DNA of 64,000 bases from assembly GCA_040389965.1 (NCBI GenBank), contig JAZJZF010000001.1, forward strand, positions 1-64,000, in the 5' to 3' direction. The stretch's first letter is position 1, and each line of letters starts with the position of its first letter. Below, in pieces: positions 26,594 to 35,256 of this stretch. This DNA is from UBA4416 sp040389965. GTDB lineage: Bacteria; Bacteroidota; Bacteroidia; B-17B0; Aurantibacillaceae. Made by a program: the position numbers and the translations under genes. Under the pieces are notes generated by a model. That model was not told the origin of the DNA. It saw only the letters and a program-made list of their open reading frames with translations, and made no database searches.

Positions 26594-27421
26594 TTACTTT
26601 TTCTGAGAAAGTTTAAACAATAATTCTTTTTCGGCTTTAGAAAGATTATCGTAGCCTATTTTAGAGATCTTATCAAGTAAAGAATCAATGGTCTGTTGGT
26701 TTGCCGAATTGGGCGATGATGGCGTACGCTGGTTGTTATTCTGCACAACACGGAGCGTTGATTTTTTTTTGAATTTAAAAAATGTTAATGATGAAATATC
26801 TTTTCCCTGCTTATACAGGTAACCAAAAAGTAAGCCAAACAGAGCACCACCAAAATGAGAGATTTTTCCGCCCGTATTAATATTAAAATCAATAATGGTA
26901 TAGGATAAAAAAATGATGAGTGCCATGTATTTATATTTCATTTGCACAATTCCAAAAAACATGACCGGCATGTTTGGCCTGTAAATAGCCAGACACGACA
27001 CAATACCTATCATAGCTGCAGACGAACCAAACAATAAAGAACCCGCAAATTGTGCCGGAAAAATAGCTGATAGAAGTAATAGAATAATACCACCCGTTAA
27101 GCCGCTCATAATATATACAAACAACATATGCCTTTGGGTAAGAACACTTAAAAACAATTGCGCCGAAAAATAAAGCAGCAGCATATTATAAAATACATGG
27201 CCAAGACTAATATGCGCAAACATATAAGTAAACAGGGTCCAGAATTTGAAGACGAATTTATTGAGGGCTAAAGGCAGCACCAGCTGGTCGGCAATAACCT
27301 GCGTATTAAAAATGTGAATACTTACGTTTAAAATAAAAAAAACAACAATGTTCACGCTTAATAAAATGGTAAGCGTGCTGTGTCTTTTTAATTCGTTTCT
27401 TATATTTTGTATAAAGGACAT
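26594..27421 (-). CDS. rhomboid family intramembrane serine protease
   Basis: The 275-residue protein has about six hydrophobic segments. It carries the rhomboid HxxxN element in LGHVFYNM, a catalytic serine in FGSSAAMIG (about 130-138) and a catalytic histidine in SHFGGALFGLLFGY. The loop has GSSA rather than the canonical GxSG, but the Ser/His dyad is intact. A basic cytoplasmic tail of about 60 residues follows the membrane domain. It cleaves membrane-spanning segments; the substrate is unknown. It is the second of two adjacent rhomboid genes downstream of mutL. Confidence 0.92.
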   Translation of the reverse strand: MSFIQNIRNELKRHSTLTILLSVNIVVFFILNVSIHIFNTQVIADQLVLPLALNKFVFKFWTLFTYMFAHISLGHVFYNMLLLYFSAQLFLSVLTQRHMLFVYIMSGLTGGIILLLLSAIFPAQFAGSLLFGSSAAMIGIVSCLAIYRPNMPVMFFGIVQMKYKYMALIIFLSYTIIDFNINTGGKISHFGGALFGLLFGYLYKQGKDISSLTFFKFKKKSTLRVVQNNNQRTPSSPNSANQQTIDSLLDKISKIGYDNLSKAEKELLFKLSQKK

Positions 27422-27426
27422 AATAA

Positions 27427-28053
27427 TTAATAAAGGGTGTTTCTGTTGGTTTTATTCCAGATGAGTACAATAATAATGCCTGCCACCAATCCTCCCACAT
27501 GTGCAAAATGTGCCGTGTTATCACCTGTTAAAGATTGATAACCCGAATACCAGGATACAGCAAAGAAAAAAGGAACGAGGTATTTTACTTTAACCGGAAA
27601 AAAATAAAGGTACACTTCTCTGTTTGGAAATAAAACTCCGGTAGCTCCCAATAAGCCAGACACCGCACCCGATGCTCCTAATAATATGGCGGGCTGGCCT
27701 GATACATAGCAAAATAAAAGTTGCGAAAGCGCAGCAAAAATGCCACATAATAAATAAAAATTAATAAAACGTTTCGATCCCCATACGCTTTCGAGCAGAC
27801 TGCCAAACATATAAAGCCCCAACATGTTAAAAAATAAATGTCTTAAATCGGCATGCATAAACATATGCGTAATAAACTGATGAGGTTTAAAACCGGGCAG
27901 CGTAAAATAATACAGGTCCAGGTAGTGGTGCAGATTTATCGGTTTAATGATATAGGTGGTAAACACAAACAATAGCACATTGATCAGTAAAAGATTTTTA
28001 GTGATTAATGGAAGCTCAAACGGACTTAGTGGCCTGTATTGCTGATAACTCAT
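27427..28053 (-). CDS. rhomboid family intramembrane serine protease
   Basis: The 208-residue protein has six hydrophobic segments and the full set of rhomboid motifs: HADLRHLFFNM, GASGAVSGLLGATG with the catalytic Ser, and HFAHVGGLVAGI with the catalytic His. It lies 5 bases upstream of the second rhomboid gene and 9 bases downstream of mutL, so the three genes are probably cotranscribed. The mutL-rhomboid-rhomboid order is, to my knowledge, common in Bacteroidota. Confidence 0.95.
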   Translation of the reverse strand: MSYQQYRPLSPFELPLITKNLLLINVLLFVFTTYIIKPINLHHYLDLYYFTLPGFKPHQFITHMFMHADLRHLFFNMLGLYMFGSLLESVWGSKRFINFYLLCGIFAALSQLLFCYVSGQPAILLGASGAVSGLLGATGVLFPNREVYLYFFPVKVKYLVPFFFAVSWYSGYQSLTGDNTAHFAHVGGLVAGIIIVLIWNKTNRNTLY

Positions 28054-28062
28054 TGTTAGTAT

Positions 28063-29910
28063 TTACTTTTTAAAAAAAGCGTCAAGATCTGTTTTACTCA
28101 TTTCCATAATTACCGGCTTTCCGCTTGGGCTATACATGGGGTTTTCGCATAAGAATAAATGTTGTATCATCAGGTTTATTTCTTCGTCCTGAAGAACTTT
28201 ACCGTATTTTATTCCGGCATTTTTTGCCATACTGATACACATGTTTTCAAAAGGATCCAGCTTCGTGTCAAAGGTATTTAATTTGTAGGTTTCTAAAATG
28301 CCTTCTATCATTTCCTGCGTGTTAAATTCTCCTAATTCAGCAGGAGTTCCTTGTACAACCACCGTATTTTTTCCAAAAGGCTCAATATCAAATCCCAGTA
28401 ATTTAAAGTGAGGCATGAGCGTTCCAATTAATGTAAAATCATTTGGAGTGAGTTCAAGTGTGATAGGAAAAAGCATTTGCTGCGATGCGGCATTTGTTTT
28501 TTGCGATCGTGTAGCAATATAGTGTTCGTATAAAATACGTTCATGAGCCCTTTGCTGATCAATAACCAATAGTCCGTTATGATGTGCAGAGATAATATAC
28601 TTGTTGTATAACTGAAAACCTTTGTAATCGGTATGGTCATACTCTAAGGCTGCTTGCTGAACCTGCTGTTCTGTCTGCAGCTCATCGGGCTGTTGTGTAT
28701 AGTCTGCTTTGGTATAAGTATCGTAAAGACTTTCCCAGTTTTGCTTATTGTTTTTTTGAAGTGGAGTCTCATTTTCTTTTGGATAAGAGGTTCGTCCGCT
28801 ATTACTTTCCTTATTAAAGGGGTTATAATCTTTATTAACGTTTACCTGTGGTTGGTTTACTGATTTTGTATAATCAATATCAAAACTCATTTCCGAATTA
28901 AAATCAAGGCTGGGTGATAAATTGGCCTTTCCTAGCGCTCGTTTTACAGCACTATGCAATAAGGCATAAATGATTTTTTCGTCCTGAAATTTTATCTCTG
29001 TTTTTGTAGGATGTATATTAATATCAATGCTTTGCGGATTTACTTCCAGAAATAAATAATAAGCAGGATGGGCATCATTTGCAATGAGTTCCCGGTAAGC
29101 TTCTGCAATAGAATGGTTAAGGTAAGGACTCTTAATAAAGCGGTCGTTTACAAAAAAATACTGATCGCCTCTACGCTTTTTTGCACTTTCGGGTTTACCA
29201 ACATAACCGCTTATTTTAACCACATCCGTTACTTCATTTACCTGTACCAGTTTGGTTTGCATGCTTTTACTAAAAAGACCGGACAAGCGCTCCATTAAAT
29301 TGGCAGCCGGCAGGTTGTATAGTTCATGCCCATTGCTAAACAACTGAAAATGAATACCGGGGTGGGGCATAGCTACCCTTTCAAACTCATCAATGATATG
29401 TTTTAATTCAATGCTGTCTTCTTTTAAAAAATTACGACGGGCAGGAATATTAAAAAACAAATTCTTTACACTAAACGACGAACCCGTAGGAGCCTGGCAT
29501 TCTTCCTGACTAATAAATTTATTGCCCTCAATCTCTATTAATTGCCCTGTAACATCTTCTTCCCGCTTTGTTTTAAGTTCTACCTGTGCTACTGCTGCTA
29601 TACTAGCCAGAGCTTCTCCCCTGAAACCTTTGGTATGAAGCGCAAAAAGGTCTTCCGCCTTTTTTATTTTAGAAGTAGCGTGGCGTTCAAAGGCCATTCG
29701 GGCGTCAACGGGGCTCATTCCGCTACCGTTATCAATAACCTGCACAAGTGTTCTGCCGGCATCTTTAATGATCAGTTTTATGAATGTAGCTTTGGCATCA
29801 ATGGCATTCTCTAATAATTCTTTTACAATAGAGGCAGGCCTTTGCACTACCTCTCCTGCTGCTATTTGGTTAGCTACGCTTTCGGGTAAAAGAGTTATAA
29901 TGTTTTGCAT
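28063..29910 (-). CDS. mutL: DNA mismatch repair protein MutL
   Basis: MutL couples mismatch recognition to strand removal. The N-terminal GHKL ATPase shows ENAIDAKAT, DNGSGM and FRGEALASIA; a linker of low complexity (about 335-430) joins the C-terminal dimerisation domain. That domain contains DQQRAHERILYE, corresponding to the endonuclease motif DQHA(x)2E(x)4E with His replaced by Gln and Ala by Arg but both Glu kept. SPSGKP occupies the place of the metal-binding CPHGRP-like motif. Length of 615 residues is normal. A -7 element lies immediately before its ATG. Confidence 0.96.
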   Translation of the reverse strand: MQNIITLLPESVANQIAAGEVVQRPASIVKELLENAIDAKATFIKLIIKDAGRTLVQVIDNGSGMSPVDARMAFERHATSKIKKAEDLFALHTKGFRGEALASIAAVAQVELKTKREEDVTGQLIEIEGNKFISQEECQAPTGSSFSVKNLFFNIPARRNFLKEDSIELKHIIDEFERVAMPHPGIHFQLFSNGHELYNLPAANLMERLSGLFSKSMQTKLVQVNEVTDVVKISGYVGKPESAKKRRGDQYFFVNDRFIKSPYLNHSIAEAYRELIANDAHPAYYLFLEVNPQSIDINIHPTKTEIKFQDEKIIYALLHSAVKRALGKANLSPSLDFNSEMSFDIDYTKSVNQPQVNVNKDYNPFNKESNSGRTSYPKENETPLQKNNKQNWESLYDTYTKADYTQQPDELQTEQQVQQAALEYDHTDYKGFQLYNKYIISAHHNGLLVIDQQRAHERILYEHYIATRSQKTNAASQQMLFPITLELTPNDFTLIGTLMPHFKLLGFDIEPFGKNTVVVQGTPAELGEFNTQEMIEGILETYKLNTFDTKLDPFENMCISMAKNAGIKYGKVLQDEEINLMIQHLFLCENPMYSPSGKPVIMEMSKTDLDAFFKK

Positions 29911-29915
29911 GGGCG

Positions 29916-29923
29916 CAAAGATA
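29916..29923 (-). promoter_or_regulatory. candidate -7 promoter element for mutL
   Basis: Minus-strand TATCTTTG matches TAnnTTTG exactly and ends five bases before the mutL ATG, implying an extremely short or absent leader. Confidence 0.45.
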
Positions 29924-30065
29924 ATTTTTTAGTTGGCTTATTGTACATTCTCCCCTTTTCGGGGTAAGTATTAATAGTGATTTTTGAGCAAACATTTAAA
30001 AAAATATGGAATTAATTTTTTAAAGAACAATATTATTTATATATTTCCCGAAAAATATACTGGAT

Positions 30066-31091
30066 ATGTCGACAAAAACTAAAGCTTCATCAAAAAACAA
30101 GAAAGCTACGCCTAAAAAGAGCGTTAAAAAAGCAGCTCCTAAAAAAGCCGTAGCCAAGAAGATAGCAGTTAAACCGTCGCGACCAGTTGCAACTAAGAAA
30201 GCAGCCGTTAAAAAAACAGCTGCTAAGGCCAAATCATCACGACCTGTGGTAGCAAAAAAAGCCGTAAAAAAGGCAGTACCGGCTAAAAAACAGGTAAAAG
30301 CAGTCGTTAAGAAAAAAGCGACTAAACCTGTTGTCATTAAAAAGGCTGTTAAAACCGCACCCAAAAAAGCAGTTAAAAAAGTAATAGCTAAAGCTAAAAA
30401 GGCTGTAGTTAAAAAAATAGTGAAGCTTGCAAAAAAAGTTGCCCCTAAAAAAGCAGCTAAAGCACCTGTTAAAAAGCAAGTTAAGAAAGTAGTAGCGAAA
30501 AAAGTAGCCGTAGTAAAAAAACCGGTTGTAAAACCCGTTAAAATTGCCAAGCCTGAACCTGTAAAAGCGCATAAACCTGAGCCTAAAGAACCGGTAGTAA
30601 AACCTGCCAAAATAGCCAAAGTAAAACCTGTAGTAGTTAAGAAACCAATTGTAGCACCTACCACTTTCCGTCAGGAAGATACCAGCCCGGTTAAGTTTGT
30701 AAAAGAACCTCACGGGAAATTTGAAATGGAGTTCGTGATCAGAGCTTCTGAAGATATGGTATTTGAGTTTGTAAGTACAGAAAGTGGCCTGTCAGAATGG
30801 TTTTGTGATGATGTAACGATCAGGAACGGCGTATTTACCTTTACCTGGGATGGTCAGGAACAACAAGCCAAACTTGTAAAAGAGATTCCGCCAACCTTTA
30901 TCCGTTACCAATGGGTAGATAAAAATGATGGAAGCTATTTTGAATTCAGAACCCAAAAAGATGAACTTACGAACGATATATCCCTGATCATTACAGATTT
31001 TGCTTCAGATAAATCAGATGAAGATTCTGCCCGGTTATTATGGGACAGCCAGGTTGATAAATTGCTTCACGTACTGGGATCATTCTTTTAA
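30066..31091 (+). CDS. histone H1-like Lys/Ala-rich arm fused to a START-like domain
   Basis: The 341-residue protein has two unlike halves. Residues 1 to about 205 are almost only Lys, Ala, Val and Pro (PKKAVKKA-type repeats), as in histone H1-like DNA-compacting proteins. Residues about 214-341 form a START-like (SRPBCC) domain of the Bacteroidota type: FVIRASEDMVFEFVSTESGL, SEWFCDDVTIRNGVFTF, YFEFRTQKDELTNDISLIIT and LLWDSQVDKLLHVLG. In relatives the START-like protein is usually a free protein of about 130 residues. The basic arm would bind nucleic acid. The gene is followed by an ECF sigma factor gene on the same strand. Function of the fusion is unknown. Confidence 0.88.
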   Translation: MSTKTKASSKNKKATPKKSVKKAAPKKAVAKKIAVKPSRPVATKKAAVKKTAAKAKSSRPVVAKKAVKKAVPAKKQVKAVVKKKATKPVVIKKAVKTAPKKAVKKVIAKAKKAVVKKIVKLAKKVAPKKAAKAPVKKQVKKVVAKKVAVVKKPVVKPVKIAKPEPVKAHKPEPKEPVVKPAKIAKVKPVVVKKPIVAPTTFRQEDTSPVKFVKEPHGKFEMEFVIRASEDMVFEFVSTESGLSEWFCDDVTIRNGVFTFTWDGQEQQAKLVKEIPPTFIRYQWVDKNDGSYFEFRTQKDELTNDISLIITDFASDKSDEDSARLLWDSQVDKLLHVLGSFF

Positions 31092-31230
31092 TAACTAAAA
31101 AAGAGGTTTCGCCCAAATTAACAAGCCGTTTTTTAGAATTTAACTTATATTTACATAAATCTTAAAACAGAAAACCCATAGAATAGACTCTACTTAAATT
31201 TTTTATTGTTATTAAAATTTAATTATAGTT

Positions 31231-31830
31231 ATGTCTATGCAATTTCTGTCTGATAATGAGCTTGTTAAGCTCTACATGAAGGGTAACGAAGAATGCCTTT
31301 CGGTGTTAGTAAAGCGACACAAGCGTCGTATTTTCTCCTACATTTATCTTATAACACGTAATAAAGAACTATCTGAGGATATTTTCCAGGAAACGTTCTT
31401 TAAAGTGATTCAAACTTTAAAAAGAGAGCAATATAATGAAGAAGGTAAATTTTTGCCCTGGATTCTGCGGATTGCTAAAAACCTGATCATAGATCATTAC
31501 CGCAAGATCAAAAAAATGCCGGGAGTATCTTATGTAATCAACGATGAAGGAGAAGAAACCAGCATTTTTGATATTATTCCGGAGCCAAATACGCGTTCGA
31601 GAGATACGGAAGAATCCAGGCTTTTTAAAGAAACGATACGTGGGGTGGTAAATGATTTACCTTCCGATCAAAGGGAAGTCGTAATTATGCGTACCTATTA
31701 TGATATGAGCTTTAAAGAGATCTCTGAATTTACCAATGTATCGATTAATACGTCTTTAGGCCGTATGCGCTATGCTTTGATTAATCTTAAAAAAATGCTG
31801 GAAGAAAAAAAGATTGAGATCTATATATAA
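31231..31830 (+). CDS. RNA polymerase sigma factor, ECF type
   Basis: The 199-residue protein has region 2 (DNELVKLYMKGNEECLSVLV, SEDIFQETFFKVIQTL, FLPWILRIAKNLIIDHYRK) and region 4 (LPSDQREVVIMRTYYDMSFK and EISEFTNVSINTSLGRMRYA). It directs RNA polymerase to a specific promoter set. No anti-sigma gene is adjacent, unlike the other sigma factor at 50817-51410. It follows the H1-like/START gene by 139 bases and is closed by a perfect palindromic terminator. Confidence 0.94.
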   Translation: MSMQFLSDNELVKLYMKGNEECLSVLVKRHKRRIFSYIYLITRNKELSEDIFQETFFKVIQTLKREQYNEEGKFLPWILRIAKNLIIDHYRKIKKMPGVSYVINDEGEETSIFDIIPEPNTRSRDTEESRLFKETIRGVVNDLPSDQREVVIMRTYYDMSFKEISEFTNVSINTSLGRMRYALINLKKMLEEKKIEIYI

Positions 31831-31860
31831 ATCTGCCATGATTTATTGATTTTTTTGTTA

Positions 31861-31898
31861 AAAAGGGCTTGTTAAAATTAATTTTAACAAGCCCTTTT
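31861..31898. terminator. perfect palindromic terminator
   Basis: The 38 bases are an exact palindrome with arms AAAAGGGCTTGTTAAAATT and its complement. The G/C-rich stem base followed by TTTT fits an intrinsic terminator in the sigma-factor direction. Confidence 0.85.
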
Positions 31899-32105
31899 AG
31901 TATTTAGAATTAATCTATTTATGTTCGGTTTTTTACTTAAAAAACGCGTTTACTAGATAAAACATTAATTTTGCTCAATCAAAGCTTATATACGTTCAGT
32001 ATAATGTTTTTATAGATTAAAGGGAGCTATACTCATATATAGTGAATCTTAAAATTTAAATAACATTCCTTAACAAATAGTGTAGATTATACGGAAAAAC
32101 TTTGC

Positions 32106-32113
32106 TACTTTTG
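32106..32113 (+). promoter_or_regulatory. candidate -7 promoter element for the PKD lipoprotein gene
   Basis: TACTTTTG matches TAnnTTTG exactly, followed by C as is common in this phylum, and lies 26 bases before the ATG at 32140. Confidence 0.6.
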
Positions 32114-32139
32114 CGGCAAATAATTCTAAACCTTAAAAA

Positions 32140-33222
32140 ATGAAAAAACAAATTTCAAAAATCGTTACAGCTCTTGCAGTTGGGACATTATTAATTACAG
32201 CTTCTTGTAAAAAACCAGCTGCTAGCTTTACATCTGACAAAACTACAGTTAAAATCGGAGAAGCAGTAAATTTCACTAACACATCTGAGGCTGACGCTAA
32301 AGCAATGTGGGATTTTGGTGATGGTACTCAAACAGAATCTACACAAACTATGATTTCTCACACTTACGCAAAAGCAGGTACTTACAATGTAACTTTAACT
32401 GCTGCTAAGAAAAACGGTAAAAAAGCTTCTGATGCTCCGGCTATCACAATCACAGTATCTGAAAAAGGTACAGTTGCTATGTTTACTGCTAAAACTAACG
32501 TAGCTGCAGGTGAAATCGTTTCTTTCCAATCAACTTCTACTGGAGCTGACGAATTAACTTGGGATTTCGGTGATGGAATTCAAAATAACTTAACTCAACC
32601 AGTTAGTCCAACTCAAACTCACGTTTACAACAACAACGGTACTTATGTTGTTACTTTAACAGCATTTGCTAACAACCGTACAGTTGCTAGTACTTATACT
32701 AATGCAATCGTTGTAACTGGTGCTAATGGTGATAACCAAACTATGGCAATGTTAATTGGTTCTTGGAAAATGACTAGCCACGTGTTAGTTCATACTTTCA
32801 ATAACGTAGCAGTAGCTTCTTGCCCTAATATCGGTAACATTCCATACTCTACTACAACTTTCACAGGAACTGCTCACATTGAAGTAAGATCAGGTGGTAC
32901 TATCAATACTTTTGATGGTAACGGTAACTTGAAATCTAACGGTTCATACAACCTTAAAAATGCTACTCAGTTTAACTCTTGGGCTCACCCAACTTTACAA
33001 GCTGATGGTACTGGTACTTTAATTTTAAATTCTGGTGTTGCTCCAATCGTAGGTAGCAATGTTTGGGATATTACTACTTTAAATGCTACTACTTTAGTAA
33101 TTACTTACAAATACAAAGACACTAACAAAACTGGTTATAACGGAGCTACTTGTACTCCAGCTAACCAAAATGTTACTGGTATTGAAGATGTAGTTGAAAC
33201 AGTTACTTACACAAAAATGTAA
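32140..33222 (+). CDS. PKD-domain lipoprotein
   Basis: The 360-residue protein has a lipoprotein signal ending in LLITASC (Cys23). Two PKD beta-sandwich domains follow (about 28-110 and 112-194), each with the WDFGDG signature (AMWDFGDGTQ; LTWDFGDGIQ) and a HTY/HVY-type strand (THVYNNNGTYVVTLTA). The C-terminal half (about 200-360) is a lipocalin-like region beginning MLIGSWKMTSH. It is likely a surface or periplasmic lipoprotein. Codon choice is more uniform (ACT, GCT, GGT, TTA, AAC) than in its neighbours, and it has its own promoter and terminator, suggesting strong expression. Confidence 0.88.
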   Translation: MKKQISKIVTALAVGTLLITASCKKPAASFTSDKTTVKIGEAVNFTNTSEADAKAMWDFGDGTQTESTQTMISHTYAKAGTYNVTLTAAKKNGKKASDAPAITITVSEKGTVAMFTAKTNVAAGEIVSFQSTSTGADELTWDFGDGIQNNLTQPVSPTQTHVYNNNGTYVVTLTAFANNRTVASTYTNAIVVTGANGDNQTMAMLIGSWKMTSHVLVHTFNNVAVASCPNIGNIPYSTTTFTGTAHIEVRSGGTINTFDGNGNLKSNGSYNLKNATQFNSWAHPTLQADGTGTLILNSGVAPIVGSNVWDITTLNATTLVITYKYKDTNKTGYNGATCTPANQNVTGIEDVVETVTYTKM

Positions 33223-33246
33223 TAAACTTTTCAGTTATAAACTGAT

Positions 33247-33279
33247 AAAAAGCCGTCACGATATCGTGGCGGCTTTTTT
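33247..33279 (+). terminator. terminator after the PKD lipoprotein gene
   Basis: AAAAAGCCGtCACGATATCGTGgCGGCTTTTTT-type hairpin, that is, arms AAAAAGCCG and CGGCTTTTT around a self-complementary CACGATATCGTG, ends in T residues 25 bases after the stop. Confidence 0.88.
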
Positions 33280-33282
33280 ATT

Positions 33283-33387
33283 TGTATAGATAATCTGAAT
33301 GAACTCCAAAACGGAATGTACTTTATACAGCTTATAAATGGGCAAAACAAATTGCTTTGGACAAATAAAATGATCATTAATAAATAA
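33283..33387 (+). pseudogene. orphan T9SS type A sorting-domain tail
   Basis: An open frame without a start codon for its length ends TAA at 33385-33387. Its translation contains DNLNELQNGMYFIQLINGQ and ends KLLWTNKMIINK. This is the standard last part of a T9SS type A sorting domain (compare LQNGMYFVIV in the SprB-repeat protein and FSSGMYFLNI at 20334-21176). The rest of the gene is missing; the upstream bases are the terminator of the PKD gene. It therefore marks a deletion or replacement of a former secreted-protein gene, whose own terminator survives at 33394-33423. Confidence 0.7.
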
Positions 33388-33393
33388 TTTAGT

Positions 33394-33423
33394 AAAAGGC
33401 AGAACTTTAGTTCTGCCTTTTTT
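33394..33423 (+). terminator. terminator of the lost T9SS gene
   Basis: Arms AAAAGGCAGAAC (33394-33405) and GTTCTGCCTTTT (33410-33421) with a 4-base loop end in T residues, 6 bases after the orphan tail's stop and only 13 bases before the next ATG. Confidence 0.85.
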
Positions 33424-33436
33424 GTAACTTAGTATT

Positions 33437-34653
33437 ATGTGTAGAAAAGTTACTATAGTTTTTATTCTTTTTTGCTTTGCACACATACAGGCGCAGAACC
33501 TGGTACCTAATCCTTCTTTTGAGTTCAATAATAATTGTTTAAATGCCAGGTTAGAAAATTTAGTAAACTGGTGTCAGATCGGTGGAGGTGGGGGAAATGC
33601 CATATATTTTAATCCTTGCCACAATGATGCATATATTACTACTCCTTTTCAATATCATGATAGTTGTTTTCAAAGTTATCAGTCAGTAAGAACAGGAGTT
33701 ACTTATATCAACATAGCAAATTATACACAGACTGGAAATAGTGAAAGTAAAATTCCATTTGTTAAATTAATTGATACACTTAAAGCTGGTAAAACATATT
33801 GTGTTACCTATTATATCAGTATGTTTAATAATGCCCGTTATAGCCTTGATAAAATGGGAGCTTTATTTACAGCAACTCCTTTTCCTTGTTGGAGTCCGGC
33901 TCTAGGTACGCCTTCTATGGCTATCGCCGGCCTACATATACCCCAGATAGTTACTCAGCCGGGTATGGTGTTTGAAGATACTCTTAACTGGATGGAAGTA
34001 AGCGGTACTTTTACCGCTGTTGGAAATGAGGCTTATTTGGCAATCGGCGATTTTTTTACGCATGCACAACACTATATAAAAGATAGCTATCCATTAAATT
34101 GTAATGGGCTTGCAGAATATTATTTAGATGATGTTAGCGTGGAAGAAGTACATCCGGCCAGGGCAGCAAGTAATCAAACCATCAGTATAGGAGATAGCTT
34201 GTTGGTAGGGGATAATCCCAGCGAGGCCGCTGCTTATAGCTGGCAGCCTGTAGTGGGCCTTAGTTGCATTGCCTGCGCTAATCCAAAAGCAAGCCCCAGC
34301 GTTACCACCACCTATACCGTTACTAAAACACAATGTAAAGCGGTAACTACTGATACCATAACTATTACCGTTGGCACGGTTGGTTTTGAGGAATACCGTA
34401 TGACAAATACGCTCCGGCTTTTGCCAAACCCGGTCAATGAATGGCTCTATGTAAGTACGCAATATGATATGCAACGTATAGAAATACATGGTGTTACAGG
34501 GCAGTTGGTATCAGAGCAAATAGTTTCCGGTAAACAGGCTGAACTAAGCGTTNNNNNNNNNNCGTTAATACTATTGCAGAGGGTATGTATATGCTAAACG
34601 TTATTTATGCAAATGGCTTTGAAGTCAACAAAAAAATGATAATTGCACATTAA
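33437..34653 (+). CDS. secreted protein with T9SS type A sorting domain (interrupted by assembly gap)
   Basis: The protein has a signal peptide (ending HIQAQ), then NLVPNPSFEFNNNC, typical of a galactose-binding-like surface domain with an AEYYLDDVSVEEV strand (about residues 20-238). A short Ig-like region follows (SYSWQP-like YSWQPVVGLSCIACANP), then a sorting domain starting RLLPNPVNEWLYVS. Ten N at 34553-34562 interrupt it. After the gap the matching end NTIAEGMYMLNVIYANG and KKMIIAH runs to TAA at 34651-34653, but two bases out of frame with the first part. The gap length is therefore arbitrary and the real gene is probably intact. Confidence 0.85.
34553..34562. other. assembly gap (10 N)
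   Basis: Ten undetermined bases lie inside the sorting-domain coding region. The reading frame before and after differs by two, so the true gap is not 10 bases (modulo 3). Confidence 0.99.
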
Positions 34654-34692
34654 GGTTTTGGTAAATTTTTCGTGAAAAATTACGAAAAAAGA

Positions 34693-35247
34693 TTATCCCT
34701 TAATAACCCGGTCTTTGATCTTTTGTGCAGGATTGCCCTGATAAACACTCCATGGCAATAAATGAGTAGTGGCTACACTGTTTACCGTTAATACGGCATG
34801 GCTTCCTACTTTTACACCCGGGCAAACCACGCACTGAGCACCAATCCAGGCACCCTCTTCTACGGTAATGTTTCCTACTATTAAATCGAAAGCTACTTTT
34901 TTATAGTGATGATTTCCGCATAGCAACATTGCACCCTGCGATACGCAACTGTTATCATTTAATACCACAATACCTAAATTGTCGATCCATACCCGTTCGC
35001 CAATCCATACATAGTTTCCTACTTTTAAATTCCAGGGATATTTAATGTTGACATATGGTTTTATAACTACATTTTTACCGATTCGCGCGCCAAATAAACG
35101 CAGTAAAACTATTTTAAAGGAAATAACAGGGAAGGCAGAATTAAAAAAAATGGCATTAATGATATACCAGCTAAGTCGTTTTACGGAACTTCCGCCTTTT
35201 TTATACCAATCGTTATTGAATTTTGACAGATCTGTTTTTAGTTCCAT
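34693..35247 (-). CDS. WcaF-like acyltransferase (left-handed beta-helix)
   Basis: The 184-residue protein resembles the colanic-acid acetyltransferase WcaF. It opens with LSKFNNDWYKKGGSSVKRL and continues with hexapeptide repeats (about 70-165; IGKNVVIKPYVNIKYPWNL, VGNYVWIGERVWIDNLG, EEGAWIGAQCVVCPGVKVG). The end, YQGNPAQKIKDR, is typical. It probably acetylates an exported sugar using acetyl-CoA, with His in CGNHHYKK as the likely base. No other polysaccharide genes are next to it; it is the last gene of a minus-strand series starting with fabD. Confidence 0.9.
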   Translation of the reverse strand: MELKTDLSKFNNDWYKKGGSSVKRLSWYIINAIFFNSAFPVISFKIVLLRLFGARIGKNVVIKPYVNIKYPWNLKVGNYVWIGERVWIDNLGIVVLNDNSCVSQGAMLLCGNHHYKKVAFDLIVGNITVEEGAWIGAQCVVCPGVKVGSHAVLTVNSVATTHLLPWSVYQGNPAQKIKDRVIKG

Positions 35248-35256
35248 AATCCGGGT

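Larger units (their letters stand above)
31831..32139. other. intergenic stretch between sigma factor and PKD lipoprotein genes
   Basis: These 309 bases hold the palindromic terminator (31861-31898) and the promoter of the next gene (32106-32113). The AT-rich middle shows no ORF, RNA gene or repeat that I can recognise. Confidence 0.7.

Noticed and set aside
30020..30713. Two long open frames on the minus strand opposite the Lys/Ala-rich gene (214 and 158 codons)
   Set aside because: They are mirror images of the low-complexity Lys/Ala codons (giving Phe/Thr/Leu/Gly or Phe/Tyr/Arg-rich products), with no family features; the plus-strand gene has a recognised C-terminal domain.
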